Positions 53,281 through 62,689 of a stretch of 64,000 nt of DNA are shown here, in pieces. The stretch is from Roseburia_C sp031555935 (GTDB taxonomy: Bacteria; Bacillota; Clostridia; Lachnospirales; Lachnospiraceae), in assembly GCA_031555935.1 (NCBI GenBank), contig JAVBTX010000011.1, positions 48,704 to 112,703 of the forward strand. The letters are read 5' to 3'. Position numbers and translations under genes: made by a program. The notes below the pieces were generated by a model. The model saw only the letters and a program-made list of their open reading frames with translations. It did not search any database and was not told the origin of the DNA. Position 1 is the stretch's first letter. Each line of letters begins with the position of its first letter.

Positions 53281-55680
53281 ATGAAATATGGACATTTCGA
53301 TAACGAAAAAAGAGAATACGTGATAGACCGTGTGGATTTGCCGACTTCATGGACCAATTATTTAGGCGTGAAGGACATGTGTGTGGTAGTAAACCATACA
53401 GCCGGCGGTTATATGTTTTATAAAACACCGGAATACCACCGTGCAACCAGATTCCGGGGCAATTCAATACCAATGGACCGTCCGGGACATTATGTATATT
53501 TGCGGGATGTAGAAGACGGAGATTACTGGAGTGTATCTTGGCAGCCAGTCGCAAAACCATTAGATGTAGCAAAATACACCTGCCGTCACGGCATGAGTTA
53601 CACCACCTATGAATGTGATTACAAAGGAGTTCAGGCATCGCAGACCTTAATTGTACCAAAGAACGATGATGTCGAGCTGTGGGATGTGAAAATCAAAAAT
53701 ACCACGGACAAGGTTCGTACCTTACAACTCTTCTCCTATTTGGAATTTTCCTTCCATCATATAATGATTGACAACCAGAACTTCCAGATGAGTTTATACT
53801 GTGCTGGTTCTTCCTATGAAAATGGAATCATTGAACATGATTTGTTTTACGAGGAATTTGGCTTCCAGTATTTTACCGCTAACTTTGAGCCGGATGGCTA
53901 TGACTGCTTAAGAGATAAATTCTTAGGACTGTATCATACCGAGGACAATCCGATTGCAGTAGAAAAAGGTGAATGTAGCCAGTCAGCAGAGCTGGGCAAT
54001 AACCACTGCGGAAGCTTGATGAAGAACTTAACCTTACAGCCAGGCGAAGAAATCCGTGTTGTCTTTATGCTTGGTGAAGGAAACCGCGAAGCAGGTCAGG
54101 TAATGCGTGAGAAATATTCCGATATGGCAAATGTCGATGGTGCATATCAGGAACTACGTGATTACTGGAATAACAAATTTGAAAAGTTACAGATTCAGAC
54201 CCCAAATGAGGGCATGAATACATTAATCAATACATGGACATTATATCAGTCAGAAATTAACGTGATGTTCTCTCGCTTTGCTTCCTTTATCGAAGTTGGT
54301 GGCAGAACGGGACTGGGATATCGTGATACCGCGCAGGATGCAATGACGATACCACATTCCAATCCAGAGAAATGTCGTCAGCGAATTGTTGAGCTGTTAC
54401 GAGGACTAACCAAAGCCGGATATGGTTTACATTTATTCCAGCCGGAGTGGTTTGATCCGAATAAAAAAGAAGAGAAGAAACCATTTAAATCACCAACGGT
54501 TATCCCGACATCAGGCACTGACAAGATTCACGGCATCGAAGATGCTTGCTCTGACGATGCCCTTTGGCTGGTAACCTCAATTGTAGAATTTGTCAAAGAA
54601 ACCGGCGAAATAGATTTCATCAATGAAGTAATCACCTATGCCGACGGCGGCGAAGGAACTGTTTATGAGCACATGATGAAAATCCTTGATTTTTCCGCAG
54701 AACAAGTTGGCGAGTCAGGAATCTGTAAAGGCCTTAGAGCAGACTGGAACGACTGCCTGAACTTAGGCGGTGGCGAAAGTGCAATGGTATCCTTCCTGCA
54801 TTATTGGGCAATTGATAACTTCTTAGAATTAGCCAATTATTTAGGTAAATCAGAAGATGTAGAAAAATACACCAAAATGCAGAATACCGTAAAAGAAGTC
54901 TGCGAAGAAAAATTATGGGATGAAGAATGGTTTATCCGTGGCGTGACCAAGAATGGTAAAAAGATTGGAACGATGGCCGATAAAGAAGGAAAAGTACATT
55001 TGGAATCAAATGCCTGGGCAGTTCTTTCTGGTGCTGTATCAGAGGAAAAAGCCATTAAAGCAATGGATAGCGTAGATAAATATTTATTTACTGAGTACGG
55101 AATTATGTTGAACGCACCATCCTATACCGTACCAGATGATGACATTGGATTTGTTACCAGAGTATATCCGGGACTAAAAGAAAACGGAGCAGTCTTCTCA
55201 CATCCAAATCCTTGGGCATGGGCGGCAGAGTGTAAATTAGGACGCGGTGACCGGGCGATGAAGTTCTATGATGCATTATGTCCGTACAATCAGAATGACA
55301 ACATTGAGCTTCGTGAAGCAGAGCCATATTCCTACTGTCAGTTTATTATGGGTAAAGACCACACCGGATTTGGCCGGGCGCGTCATCCATTTATGACCGG
55401 CAGCGGCGGTTGGGCGTACTTCTCCGCAACCAGATATATGTTAGGAATTCGTCCACAGTTTGATGAATTAGTAGTTGATCCTTGTGTACCGGCAGATTGG
55501 AAAGAGTTTTCGGTAAGCCGTGTATGGCGTGACGCAACCTATAGCATCAAAGTAGAGAATCCAAGTGGTGTAATGAAGGGTGTCAAAGAAATATATCTCG
55601 ATGATAATAAGGTAGAGTGTATTCCGGTACAGCCAGCTGGAACCAAGCATGATGTAACTATTGTGATGGGCAAAAAGTAG
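53281..55680 (+). CDS. GH94 phosphorylase, probably N,N'-diacetylchitobiose phosphorylase
   Basis: A 799-residue cytoplasmic GH94 enzyme cleaving a beta-disaccharide with phosphate to a sugar and an alpha-sugar 1-phosphate. WTNYLG and HTAGGYMFY open the N-terminal sandwich; the (alpha/alpha)6 barrel has ADWNDCLNLGGGES, with the general acid Asp491. FIEVGGRTGLGYRDTAQD, KIHGIEDACSDD and WFDPNK are closer, from memory, to Vibrio-type chitobiose phosphorylase than to cellobiose phosphorylase, which has a shorter RGMGFRDSNQD-type loop. The following phosphohexomutase and ABC importer fit a (GlcNAc)2 pathway. Cellobiose remains the main alternative. The upstream 211 bases hold a terminator and a TATAAT near 53217; start by its GGGGG-rich ribosome site. 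Confidence 0.85.
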   Translation: MKYGHFDNEKREYVIDRVDLPTSWTNYLGVKDMCVVVNHTAGGYMFYKTPEYHRATRFRGNSIPMDRPGHYVYLRDVEDGDYWSVSWQPVAKPLDVAKYTCRHGMSYTTYECDYKGVQASQTLIVPKNDDVELWDVKIKNTTDKVRTLQLFSYLEFSFHHIMIDNQNFQMSLYCAGSSYENGIIEHDLFYEEFGFQYFTANFEPDGYDCLRDKFLGLYHTEDNPIAVEKGECSQSAELGNNHCGSLMKNLTLQPGEEIRVVFMLGEGNREAGQVMREKYSDMANVDGAYQELRDYWNNKFEKLQIQTPNEGMNTLINTWTLYQSEINVMFSRFASFIEVGGRTGLGYRDTAQDAMTIPHSNPEKCRQRIVELLRGLTKAGYGLHLFQPEWFDPNKKEEKKPFKSPTVIPTSGTDKIHGIEDACSDDALWLVTSIVEFVKETGEIDFINEVITYADGGEGTVYEHMMKILDFSAEQVGESGICKGLRADWNDCLNLGGGESAMVSFLHYWAIDNFLELANYLGKSEDVEKYTKMQNTVKEVCEEKLWDEEWFIRGVTKNGKKIGTMADKEGKVHLESNAWAVLSGAVSEEKAIKAMDSVDKYLFTEYGIMLNAPSYTVPDDDIGFVTRVYPGLKENGAVFSHPNPWAWAAECKLGRGDRAMKFYDALCPYNQNDNIELREAEPYSYCQFIMGKDHTGFGRARHPFMTGSGGWAYFSATRYMLGIRPQFDELVVDPCVPADWKEFSVSRVWRDATYSIKVENPSGVMKGVKEIYLDDNKVECIPVQPAGTKHDVTIVMGKK

Positions 55681-55694
55681 AAAGGAAGATGACT

Positions 55695-57107
55695 ATGATA
55701 AAATTTGGAACGGGCGGTTGGAGAGCCGTAATTGGTGATGAATTTACCAAATCCAATATTCAGCATTTGGCACAAGCCCTTGCGAATAAAATGAAAAATG
55801 AAGATGTAGCTGAGCAAGGGATTGTAATGGGATACGATCGCAGATTCCTTTCGAAGGAAGCAATGCAATGGTCAGCACAGGTATTTGCCGCAGCAGGTAT
55901 CAAATCATACTTGATTAATAAATCATCACCGACTCCGCTGATTATGTATTATGTGATGAAGCATGAGTTTGCTTATGGAATGATGATAACGGCAAGCCAT
56001 AACCCGGCAATTTATAATGGTGTCAAAGTATTTACCGCGGGTGGACGTGATGCCGATGAAATTCAGACCAAAGATATTGAAGATTACACAGCAGATATTA
56101 ATTTGTCAGATGTAAAGGAAATGGATTACGAAGCAGGTAAGGCAGCGGGATTAATCGAAGAGATTTATCCGCTCAATGAATACCTTGATAATATTATTGA
56201 ATCCGTTAACATGGAAGCAATCCGTGGTGCTGATTTAAAGGTGGCACTCGACCCAATGTATGGGGTAAGTGAGACCTCATTAAAAACAATCTTAATGACC
56301 GCAAGATGTGAAGTGTCAACCATTCATGACCGCCATGATACACTGTTTGGCGGCAAGCTGCCATCTCCATCCGCAGCAACCCTCCATGCACTTCAGAATT
56401 ATGTGCTGGAGAAAAAATGCGACATTGGAATCGCAACCGATGGTGATGCTGACCGCATTGGTATTATTGATGATAAAGGAAACTTCCTGCATCCAAATGA
56501 TATCTTAGTGCTGCTGTACTACTATCTGGTAAAATACAAAGGTTGGCATGGACCGGTAGTGCGTAATATTGCGACGACCCACATGCTCGATAAAGTAGCG
56601 GAACAGTTTGGCGAGAAGTGCTACGAAGTGCCAGTTGGCTTTAAGCATATATCAGCCAAGATGACGGAAACTGGTGCGATTATCGGTGGAGAATCCTCTG
56701 GCGGTCTGACCGTACATGGACATATCAGTGGCAAGGATGGAATCTATGCAGCAGCATTACTAGTTGAAATGCTGGCTGTAACCGGTAAGAAACTGTCCCT
56801 GATTATGGAAGACATTCACAATGAATGTGGATACATCCATATGGAAGAAAGAGATTACAAATTCTCTCAAGAGAAAAAAGAAGAGGTCTTCAAGGTACTG
56901 ATGGAAGATAAGCAGCTCCCAGAAATGCCATCAGCAATTGACCATGTATCATATCTTGATGGAAGCAAAGTATATTTCAAAAATGGCGGTTGGATTATTG
57001 CCAGATTCTCTGGAACCGAGCCATTAATCCGAATCTTCTGCGAGATGCCGGATGCTGAAGAAGCAAAACAGATATGTGAAATATATGAAGAATTTTTAGG
57101 CTTGTAG
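55695..57107 (+). CDS. Alpha-D-phosphohexomutase
   Basis: A 470-residue phosphohexomutase interconverting sugar 1- and 6-phosphates. TASHNPAIYNG carries the phospho-Ser, DGDADRIGI the metal site, GGESSGG the sugar-recognition loop and RFSGTEPLIRIF the phosphate-binding loop. GTGGWRAVIGDEF at the start is a PGM/GlmM-like beginning. Just 14 bases after the GH94 gene, it should turn the phosphorolysis product (GlcNAc-1-P or Glc-1-P) into the 6-phosphate. Of the two close ATGs, 55695 has the better spacing from AAAGGAAG than 55689. Confidence 0.92.
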   Translation: MIKFGTGGWRAVIGDEFTKSNIQHLAQALANKMKNEDVAEQGIVMGYDRRFLSKEAMQWSAQVFAAAGIKSYLINKSSPTPLIMYYVMKHEFAYGMMITASHNPAIYNGVKVFTAGGRDADEIQTKDIEDYTADINLSDVKEMDYEAGKAAGLIEEIYPLNEYLDNIIESVNMEAIRGADLKVALDPMYGVSETSLKTILMTARCEVSTIHDRHDTLFGGKLPSPSAATLHALQNYVLEKKCDIGIATDGDADRIGIIDDKGNFLHPNDILVLLYYYLVKYKGWHGPVVRNIATTHMLDKVAEQFGEKCYEVPVGFKHISAKMTETGAIIGGESSGGLTVHGHISGKDGIYAAALLVEMLAVTGKKLSLIMEDIHNECGYIHMEERDYKFSQEKKEEVFKVLMEDKQLPEMPSAIDHVSYLDGSKVYFKNGGWIIARFSGTEPLIRIFCEMPDAEEAKQICEIYEEFLGL

Positions 57108-57110
57108 AAA

Positions 57111-57225
57111 TATGCCAGGCCCATAATACCGTGTCTGGATGCCAGACCCCAAATGCCGTGTCTGGATGCCAGACCCATAATACCGTGCCTGGATGCCAGA
57201 CCATAAATGCCGGTCTGGCAGGATG
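57111..57225. repeat. 27-bp tandem repeats with a hairpin core
   Basis: Three full 27-base units (57127-57153, 57154-57180, 57181-57207) are flanked by a partial unit on each side. Each unit contains GTCTGG-ATG-CCAGAC or a close variant, a six-pair palindrome with a three-base loop. Units differ only at a few positions (TACC or TGCC at the start, CCCAAA or CCATAA at the end). They start four bases after the mutase stop. No spacers, so not CRISPR. Confidence 0.9.
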
Positions 57226-57334
57226 AACACACCCATTACCATATCACTGAAATATAGAAAAGTTCCTCAAGCTTATTCATATTTAAAAATTCGTGATATA
57301 AAAAGGTGTTTGTCCTGCCAGACCGGTATTTTTT
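57205..57334 (+). terminator. Long-range inverted repeat ending in a T-run
   Basis: CCGGTCTGGCAGGA (57210-57223) is perfectly complementary to TCCTGCCAGACCGG (57313-57326), extended by AAAT and ATTTTTT outside and by GAACACACC with GGTGTTT inside. The loop is about 90 bases. The right arm plus T-run may terminate transcription before the sensor kinase gene; the repeats upstream offer competing partners for the right arm. Confidence 0.6.
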
Positions 57335-57376
57335 GTGTTAAAATAGTGATAAAAGAAAAACAGTGGGAGGAACGAC

Positions 57377-59161
57377 ATGAATCAGAAGAAGGAACCGCGT
57401 TCGCTAAAAAAACGATTATTGACATTTATGATACTGTGCTGGCTGGTGCCGATAGCAGTATTTTTTGCGTTTACAACGATGTCATATCATAGGGGGATTG
57501 TGAGTAAGGCAGAGAATCTAATGGAGCAGAAGATGACGACCGCGGCATCGGTGCTTTCCATTCGATTAAATGAGGCCATCAGTCTGAGTCGAAGACCATC
57601 CTATGAAAACGAGTGGGAGGATAGTTGGGGCAGATATTATCGAGAAACCATTAGCAGAACTGATTTTTTACTAGAAATGAAGGCAAATCTGGTCTCAGAT
57701 TTTTATTTAGATAATCGGTTTGATTCCTATGCATTTTACATGGAAGACAGCAAAACGCCGGAGTGCTTTGGCTTTCGGACGGGGCGGAGTTTTGCCAATT
57801 TTGTGGACGAGGCGCAGGAGGGGATTGATGAAATTCGCGAACTCGACTCCAACTATGTATATGTCCGGGTCATTGAGGGTAAAATTTATATTGTGCGAAA
57901 CCTTTATACGAAAGCCAGGTATACAAAATTTGGAACCTTGGTGTTAGAACTGAACCGTAACAAAGTGTATCAGGATATTCCGACCGAGCTGATGGAAGGA
58001 ATGGCAATTTGTATCAATGATGCGAACGATAGTATTTATTTTTGTGAAACGGATGTGGCTGGTGGTGAAGAACGATTAGAAGCGTTACAACAAATGAACA
58101 TGGAATATGACGGCATAGCCAATAAAAAGTGGCTGCGTGCAGAGATGGGGGCGTATAATTGTTATTTATATCAAAAGGGATATGACAATTATAATGTTGG
58201 AATTATTACGAGTATTAAGCGAAGTGATATTTATGACAGCCTCTATACGGTATATAAGATTGTATTTGTTGTGTTAGTGCTGGTAATTCCGTTGATGAGC
58301 TTTGGAATTGTTTTTCTGTGGAAGCAGATTCAAATTCCGATTAAACGTTTAGTAAGTGCTTCGAATCGGATTGAAGAGGGTGAAATTGGCACGCAAATAA
58401 CCGGAGATGGAATGCCGAATAAAGAGTTTGCCTATTTGATGGACTCATTTAACAGCATGTCGATGCAGGTAAAAGAACTGTTCGATACGGCCTATACCGA
58501 AAAATTAGCGCGTAAGGATGCCCAGATTCTGGCATTGCAGGCACAGATAAACCCACATTTTCTCAATAATACCTTGGAAATGATGAACTGGCAGGCACGG
58601 ATGTCGGGAGATACCGTCGTATCGAAGATGATTGAGGCGCTCGGAACCGTGCTAGACTACCGGATGAACCGTTCAAATGTCAAAAAAATCCGTTTGACCG
58701 AGGAGCTTTATTGTGCGGATGCCTATTTTTACATTATGTCAATGCGCTTTGGACAGCGTTTGCAAATTATACGTGAAATCGATGACTCTCTACTATATAT
58801 TAATGTGCCGCCGCTCGTATTGCAGCCAATTGTGGAAAATGCCATTGTTCATGGAGTAGAAGCTGTAAAAAATGGCGTCATTGAGCTGAGAATCTTCCAT
58901 GATGAAGAAAATGTTTATTTACGCGTAATTAATAGCGGTAAACCGTTGACGGAAAAAGACCAGCAAAAGATAAATGCTATTTTGAACGAAGATGCAGATA
59001 AAATTCCGAAGCAGCCAGGTCACCACGTATCGATTGGAATCAGCAATGTCAATAAACGAATCAAGTTGGTGTACGGAGATGAATATGGACTGACCATTGA
59101 ACGCGGCGAAGATGCTCGTACGGTTTCGACAGTTACAATTCCTTATATGGAAGGAAAATAG
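57377..59161 (+). CDS. YesM-type sensor histidine kinase
   Basis: A 594-residue membrane kinase. A first membrane helix (about 14-36) is followed by an extracytoplasmic sensor of about 250 residues, a second helix (about 292-315), a HAMP linker and a His_kinase domain with LQAQINPHFLNNTLE (His394), then an ATPase domain with PIVENAIVHG and GIGISNVN-like GISNVNKR. Such kinases partner AraC-type response regulators; the matching one is at 62690, the other side of the importer genes. GGGAGG precedes the ATG. It likely senses the imported disaccharide, directly or through the binding protein. Confidence 0.93.
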   Translation: MNQKKEPRSLKKRLLTFMILCWLVPIAVFFAFTTMSYHRGIVSKAENLMEQKMTTAASVLSIRLNEAISLSRRPSYENEWEDSWGRYYRETISRTDFLLEMKANLVSDFYLDNRFDSYAFYMEDSKTPECFGFRTGRSFANFVDEAQEGIDEIRELDSNYVYVRVIEGKIYIVRNLYTKARYTKFGTLVLELNRNKVYQDIPTELMEGMAICINDANDSIYFCETDVAGGEERLEALQQMNMEYDGIANKKWLRAEMGAYNCYLYQKGYDNYNVGIITSIKRSDIYDSLYTVYKIVFVVLVLVIPLMSFGIVFLWKQIQIPIKRLVSASNRIEEGEIGTQITGDGMPNKEFAYLMDSFNSMSMQVKELFDTAYTEKLARKDAQILALQAQINPHFLNNTLEMMNWQARMSGDTVVSKMIEALGTVLDYRMNRSNVKKIRLTEELYCADAYFYIMSMRFGQRLQIIREIDDSLLYINVPPLVLQPIVENAIVHGVEAVKNGVIELRIFHDEENVYLRVINSGKPLTEKDQQKINAILNEDADKIPKQPGHHVSIGISNVNKRIKLVYGDEYGLTIERGEDARTVSTVTIPYMEGK

Positions 59162-59245
59162 GCAGTTTTGGAGGAAGCAACAAAGACAGTTGCATAAAAT
59201 TGTTGATAGATGGCAAGATTAAACAAATAATGTCAAGTAGGTCTA

Positions 59246-59274
59246 ATGCTTTTTAGGTAAACTGCACTTATAAT
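59246..59274 (+). promoter_or_regulatory. Probable promoter of the importer genes
   Basis: TATAAT at 59269-59274 lies about 70 bases upstream of the binding-protein gene. At 17 bases upstream the -35 position reads ATGCTT, a poor match, which fits activation by the AraC-type response regulator rather than constitutive use. Confidence 0.4.
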
Positions 59275-59344
59275 ATAACCATAGTAACAACAAGTTACCA
59301 AAAAACATTTTTCACTAACATTATTTTAAGGAGGATATTGTAGT

Positions 59345-60703
59345 ATGAAAAACAAGATTTTATCAATTTTGCTGGTGACAGCAATGGTATCAACCCTTGT
59401 GGTTGGATGTGGAAACAAGACAAATAACGGTGGGGCTAACAACGCTGGCGACAACAACGCAGCAGCAACAGAGCAGGATAATACAAAAGATGAGCCTGCA
59501 GCAGAAGAAACAAAAAATGCAGTAACATTGAAGACCGTTTCTATGTTCGGCGGAACTGACCCACACACAAGTACGTATCAGGACATCAATACTCAGTTGA
59601 TGGCAGACAACAGCTACATTACCATCGAAGACAACTCACAGACATCTGATGAGGATTGGAAGAACGCGATGGCAGCAGACTTTGCAGCAGGTAATGAACC
59701 AGATGTATTCCAGTATTTTACCGATGCAAATGCAGCAACTATCTTAGAAGCTGACAAATTCGTATCAATCGACGAAATCAGAGCAGAGTACCCAGAATAT
59801 GCAAGTGACATCTTTGATGATGCATTATCAGCATCAGCAAATCCAGACGGTGTATGCCGTGCGGTTCCAACCACAGGTTATTGGGAAGGATTATTCTGTA
59901 ACAAAGATTTATTTGACGAGTACAATGTTGAATTACCAACAGATTGGGATTCATTAGTAACAGCAATTGAAACATTCAAAGAAAACAACATTATTCCAAT
60001 CGCAGTTTCATTGAATAATGTACCTCACTACTGGTTAGAATTCCAGCTATTATACACTGCTGGTGCAGATGAATATGCAACAATTCCAGAAACCGCTCCA
60101 GAGTCATGGGTAAAAGGATTGGAAGTATTCAAAACATTAAGAGATATGGGTGCATTCCCAGTTGATACCGATACAGTTGATAATGATTCTGTTGGTGTAT
60201 TATTTAGAGACAAAAAAGCAGCTATGCAGTTAGACGGTTCTTGGTATGCAGGACAGATTGAAGATGCTGAAAACACAGTAGTTGTAGCATTCCCTGGCGT
60301 TCCAGAGCAGAAAGCTGACAAGGGCGCAGTTATCAGCGGATTCTCTACCGGATTCTATATCACCAAAAAAGCTTGGGAAGATCCAGACAAGAGAGATGCA
60401 GCAGTTAAATTTGTAATGGCTCATACATCTAAAGACAGCATTCAGAAATATTGGGAAGCAGGCGGAGCAATGTCTAAAGCAGCAGCTAACGTTACTCCAA
60501 TTACCGAAGGATTAAGTGCATTAGCAATCTCAGCTGGAGAACTTACAAGTGCAGCTCCAACCATTAGCTTACCAACTGACGCAAGAATTGGTTCAGCAGC
60601 TTACGGTGTTCTTATCGCTAACTGTGTTAAGATTTCGACTGGCGCAGTAAGTGCAGAAGACGTAATCAACGAAGCATTACAGACCTACAGAGACGCACAG
60701 TAA
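59345..60703 (+). CDS. Sugar ABC transporter solute-binding lipoprotein (CUT1)
   Basis: A 452-residue lipoprotein. The signal ends with lipobox VVGC (Cys about residue 22), followed by an Asn/Ala/Glu-rich linker to about 55. The mature part is a family 1 binding protein: AAGNEPDVFQYFTDA, VPTTGYWEGLFCNKDLF, LPTDWDSL and AAMQLDGSW. Trp and Tyr residues would stack on sugars. AAGGAGG site. It opens the importer operon and is separated from the permeases by a terminator, which should raise its level over theirs. Codon use is noticeably biased, as in highly expressed genes. Confidence 0.94.
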   Translation: MKNKILSILLVTAMVSTLVVGCGNKTNNGGANNAGDNNAAATEQDNTKDEPAAEETKNAVTLKTVSMFGGTDPHTSTYQDINTQLMADNSYITIEDNSQTSDEDWKNAMAADFAAGNEPDVFQYFTDANAATILEADKFVSIDEIRAEYPEYASDIFDDALSASANPDGVCRAVPTTGYWEGLFCNKDLFDEYNVELPTDWDSLVTAIETFKENNIIPIAVSLNNVPHYWLEFQLLYTAGADEYATIPETAPESWVKGLEVFKTLRDMGAFPVDTDTVDNDSVGVLFRDKKAAMQLDGSWYAGQIEDAENTVVVAFPGVPEQKADKGAVISGFSTGFYITKKAWEDPDKRDAAVKFVMAHTSKDSIQKYWEAGGAMSKAAANVTPITEGLSALAISAGELTSAAPTISLPTDARIGSAAYGVLIANCVKISTGAVSAEDVINEALQTYRDAQ

Positions 60704-60741
60704 TTAAAAAACTAATTAATGTAAATATTCATTGACAAATA

Positions 60742-60779
60742 AACAGAGGGGGCAATCCTCATTACTCCCTCTGTTTTTT
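60742..60779 (+). terminator. Intra-operon terminator after the binding-protein gene
   Basis: ACAGAGGG (60743-60750) pairs with CCCTCTGT (60767-60774), followed by six T. Such partial terminators between binding protein and permease genes allow an excess of binding protein. Confidence 0.88.
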
Positions 60780-60847
60780 GTACCAAGCAAGCCGAAAAAA
60801 AGCTGTTTACAGTTTGGAATAGGCGAAAAAAGAAAGGTGGAAGAAGG

Positions 60848-61765
60848 ATGTTATATAAGAAAAAATGGCCGTTGTTAGTATTTGTAGTGCCGGGTATACT
60901 ATTTATGCTACTCTTTCTTTATATACCGTTTATACAAAATATTAAGAACAGCTTTTATAACATGACAGCTGCTGTAACAATGCCAGGAAAAGAATGGAAA
61001 TTTATCGGATTTGCTAATTACCAAAAAATATTTGCTGATACAGACTTGCGGGTAGCAATTATTAACTCTTTGAAAATGATGGCATTAACCGTTATCTTTG
61101 AGGTGGGAATTGCATTTGTTCTGGCTGTATTAGTATCACAAATCAAGAAGTTTCAGCAAGTGTTTCGAACCGTGTTTTTCTTTCCAGTGGTAATATCAGC
61201 AACCGCAATCGGTCTGTTATTCCAGCTATTTTACAACTACAATGGTGGTATGTTAAACCAGATTTTGGAAGTTTTTGGAAAAGAACCGGTATATTGGCTG
61301 AGAGAGGGATTGGCGTTTACCATGATTGCCATTCCGACCGTATGGAGCTATGTAGGATTTTATTTTGTCATATTGTTAACGGGACTAAGTGATATTTCAG
61401 ATGATATCTATGAAGCCGCATCCATTGACGGATGCAGCAAGTTTAGACAGGTATTTTACATTACCTTACCATTAGTAAAACCAGTATTACTGACATCGGT
61501 AACATTAGCAGTAACTGGTGCCTTGAAAGTATTCGACTTACCTTGGGTTATTGCCGAGCGCGGTGCGCCAGCAGGAACTACCCATTTCCTAGGAACCTAT
61601 ATGTATCAGGTAACCTTCAACCTCAGTGATTATGATTATGGTTCAACCTTAGCACTCTTCATTGTAATATTCGGTGTTGTTGTTGCTAAAACCGTAAATA
61701 TCCTTACCGAGGATAAAGAAGAGCGAAGAGAGCGGAAGGAGAGGAGGGCGAAGAATCATGCCTAG
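60848..61765 (+). CDS. Sugar ABC transporter permease (MalF/UgpA-like)
   Basis: A 305-residue CUT1 permease with six membrane segments. Typical start (PLLVFVVPGILFMLLFLYIP), and EAA loop YEAASIDGCSKFRQVFYITL. The highly basic and acidic C-terminal tail (EDKEERRERKERR) is cytoplasmic. AAAGGTGGAAGAAGG precedes the start; its end overlaps the next gene by 8 bases. Confidence 0.94.
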   Translation: MLYKKKWPLLVFVVPGILFMLLFLYIPFIQNIKNSFYNMTAAVTMPGKEWKFIGFANYQKIFADTDLRVAIINSLKMMALTVIFEVGIAFVLAVLVSQIKKFQQVFRTVFFFPVVISATAIGLLFQLFYNYNGGMLNQILEVFGKEPVYWLREGLAFTMIAIPTVWSYVGFYFVILLTGLSDISDDIYEAASIDGCSKFRQVFYITLPLVKPVLLTSVTLAVTGALKVFDLPWVIAERGAPAGTTHFLGTYMYQVTFNLSDYDYGSTLALFIVIFGVVVAKTVNILTEDKEERRERKERRAKNHA

Positions 61766-62612
61766 AGAAGACAGCATCAAAAGCAGAAAATCATTAAGCA
61801 TTGGATTAATTTTTGTATATGCATTTCTGATACTGTGGGCAGTGACAACAATCTTCCCATTTGTATGGGTGGCACTGAACTCCTTTAAACCATCAGCAGA
61901 AGTACTAGCTAGCTCATTTGCTTTACCACATGTGTTCACATGGGAAAATTATGTAACCGCATTTGCCCGAATGAATATCGGAAACGCCTATAAGAACAGT
62001 TTAATTATCTCAGGATCAGTTACCATTGGCGTAATGATATTGGCATCTTGTTTATCCTTTGCATTAACAAGATATAATTTTAAGGGAAGAGGATTGATTA
62101 ACAATTTGTTGGTCGCTAGTTTAATGTTCCCTGTATTTGCAACGATTATCCCAGTCTTCCAGATGATGATAGCTGGAAACTTAGTTAATACAAACTTGTC
62201 CGTAATTTTACCACAGATAGCTGGAAACTTAAGCTTTGCTAGTATCGTAATGATTGGTTTTATGCGTAGCATTCCAATTGAAATGGAAGAAGCTGCATAC
62301 ATGGAAGGTGCAAATGTATTTCAGGTGTTTGTAAGAATTATAGTACCGCTTTGTAAAGCATCCTTATCAACGGTTGCAATATTCAGTTTCTTATGGTCAT
62401 ACAACGACTTATTTGTTCAGACCATCATGATTCGTGATAATACCAAGTATCCGATTTGTAGCTTGTTGAAAACTATCAGTTCCCAATACGGTACCGATTA
62501 TGGATTAATGGCATCTTCTGTTGTGCTAATTGTTCTCCCAGTTTTGGTTGTATATATGTTCTTGCAGAAGAATATTATAAAAGGATTGACAGCAGGAGCA
62601 GTAAAGGGCTAA
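61758..62612 (+). CDS. Sugar ABC transporter permease (MalG/UgpE-like)
   Basis: A 284-residue CUT1 permease. Six membrane segments, early PFVWVALNSFKPSAEV, and EAA loop EEAAYMEGANVFQVFVRIIV. It ends IIKGLTAGAVKG as usual for the family. Overlaps the previous permease gene by 8 bases, so the two are translated together. No ATPase gene follows. Confidence 0.94.
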   Translation: MPREDSIKSRKSLSIGLIFVYAFLILWAVTTIFPFVWVALNSFKPSAEVLASSFALPHVFTWENYVTAFARMNIGNAYKNSLIISGSVTIGVMILASCLSFALTRYNFKGRGLINNLLVASLMFPVFATIIPVFQMMIAGNLVNTNLSVILPQIAGNLSFASIVMIGFMRSIPIEMEEAAYMEGANVFQVFVRIIVPLCKASLSTVAIFSFLWSYNDLFVQTIMIRDNTKYPICSLLKTISSQYGTDYGLMASSVVLIVLPVLVVYMFLQKNIIKGLTAGAVKG

Positions 62613-62635
62613 AATTTAATAAAAGATAAAAGTGA

Positions 62636-62668
62636 ATCGACGGCACATTCAGTGTCGTCGATTTTGGT
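62636..62668 (+). terminator. Terminator after the permease genes
   Basis: AATCGACGGCAC (62636-62647) pairs with GTGTCGTCGATT (62653-62664) with one wobble and a five-base loop; a short T-run follows. It sits 25 bases before the response regulator gene. Confidence 0.8.
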
Positions 62669-62689
62669 CGGAAATGGGGGCACAAAAGA

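Noticed and set aside
53281..55680. Calling the GH94 enzyme cellobiose phosphorylase
   Set aside because: Motifs around the RDTAQD loop and the IHGIEDACSDD block look more like chitobiose phosphorylase, though specificity is unproven.
57111..57225. Short repeats resembling a CRISPR array
   Set aside because: Units are directly abutting at a 27-base period with no unique spacers and no cas genes nearby.
56867..57232. Reverse-strand frame encoding repeated GLASRHG-like peptides
   Set aside because: The peptide repeat is just the translation of the 27-bp DNA repeat and the frame runs antisense into the mutase gene; no ribosome site.
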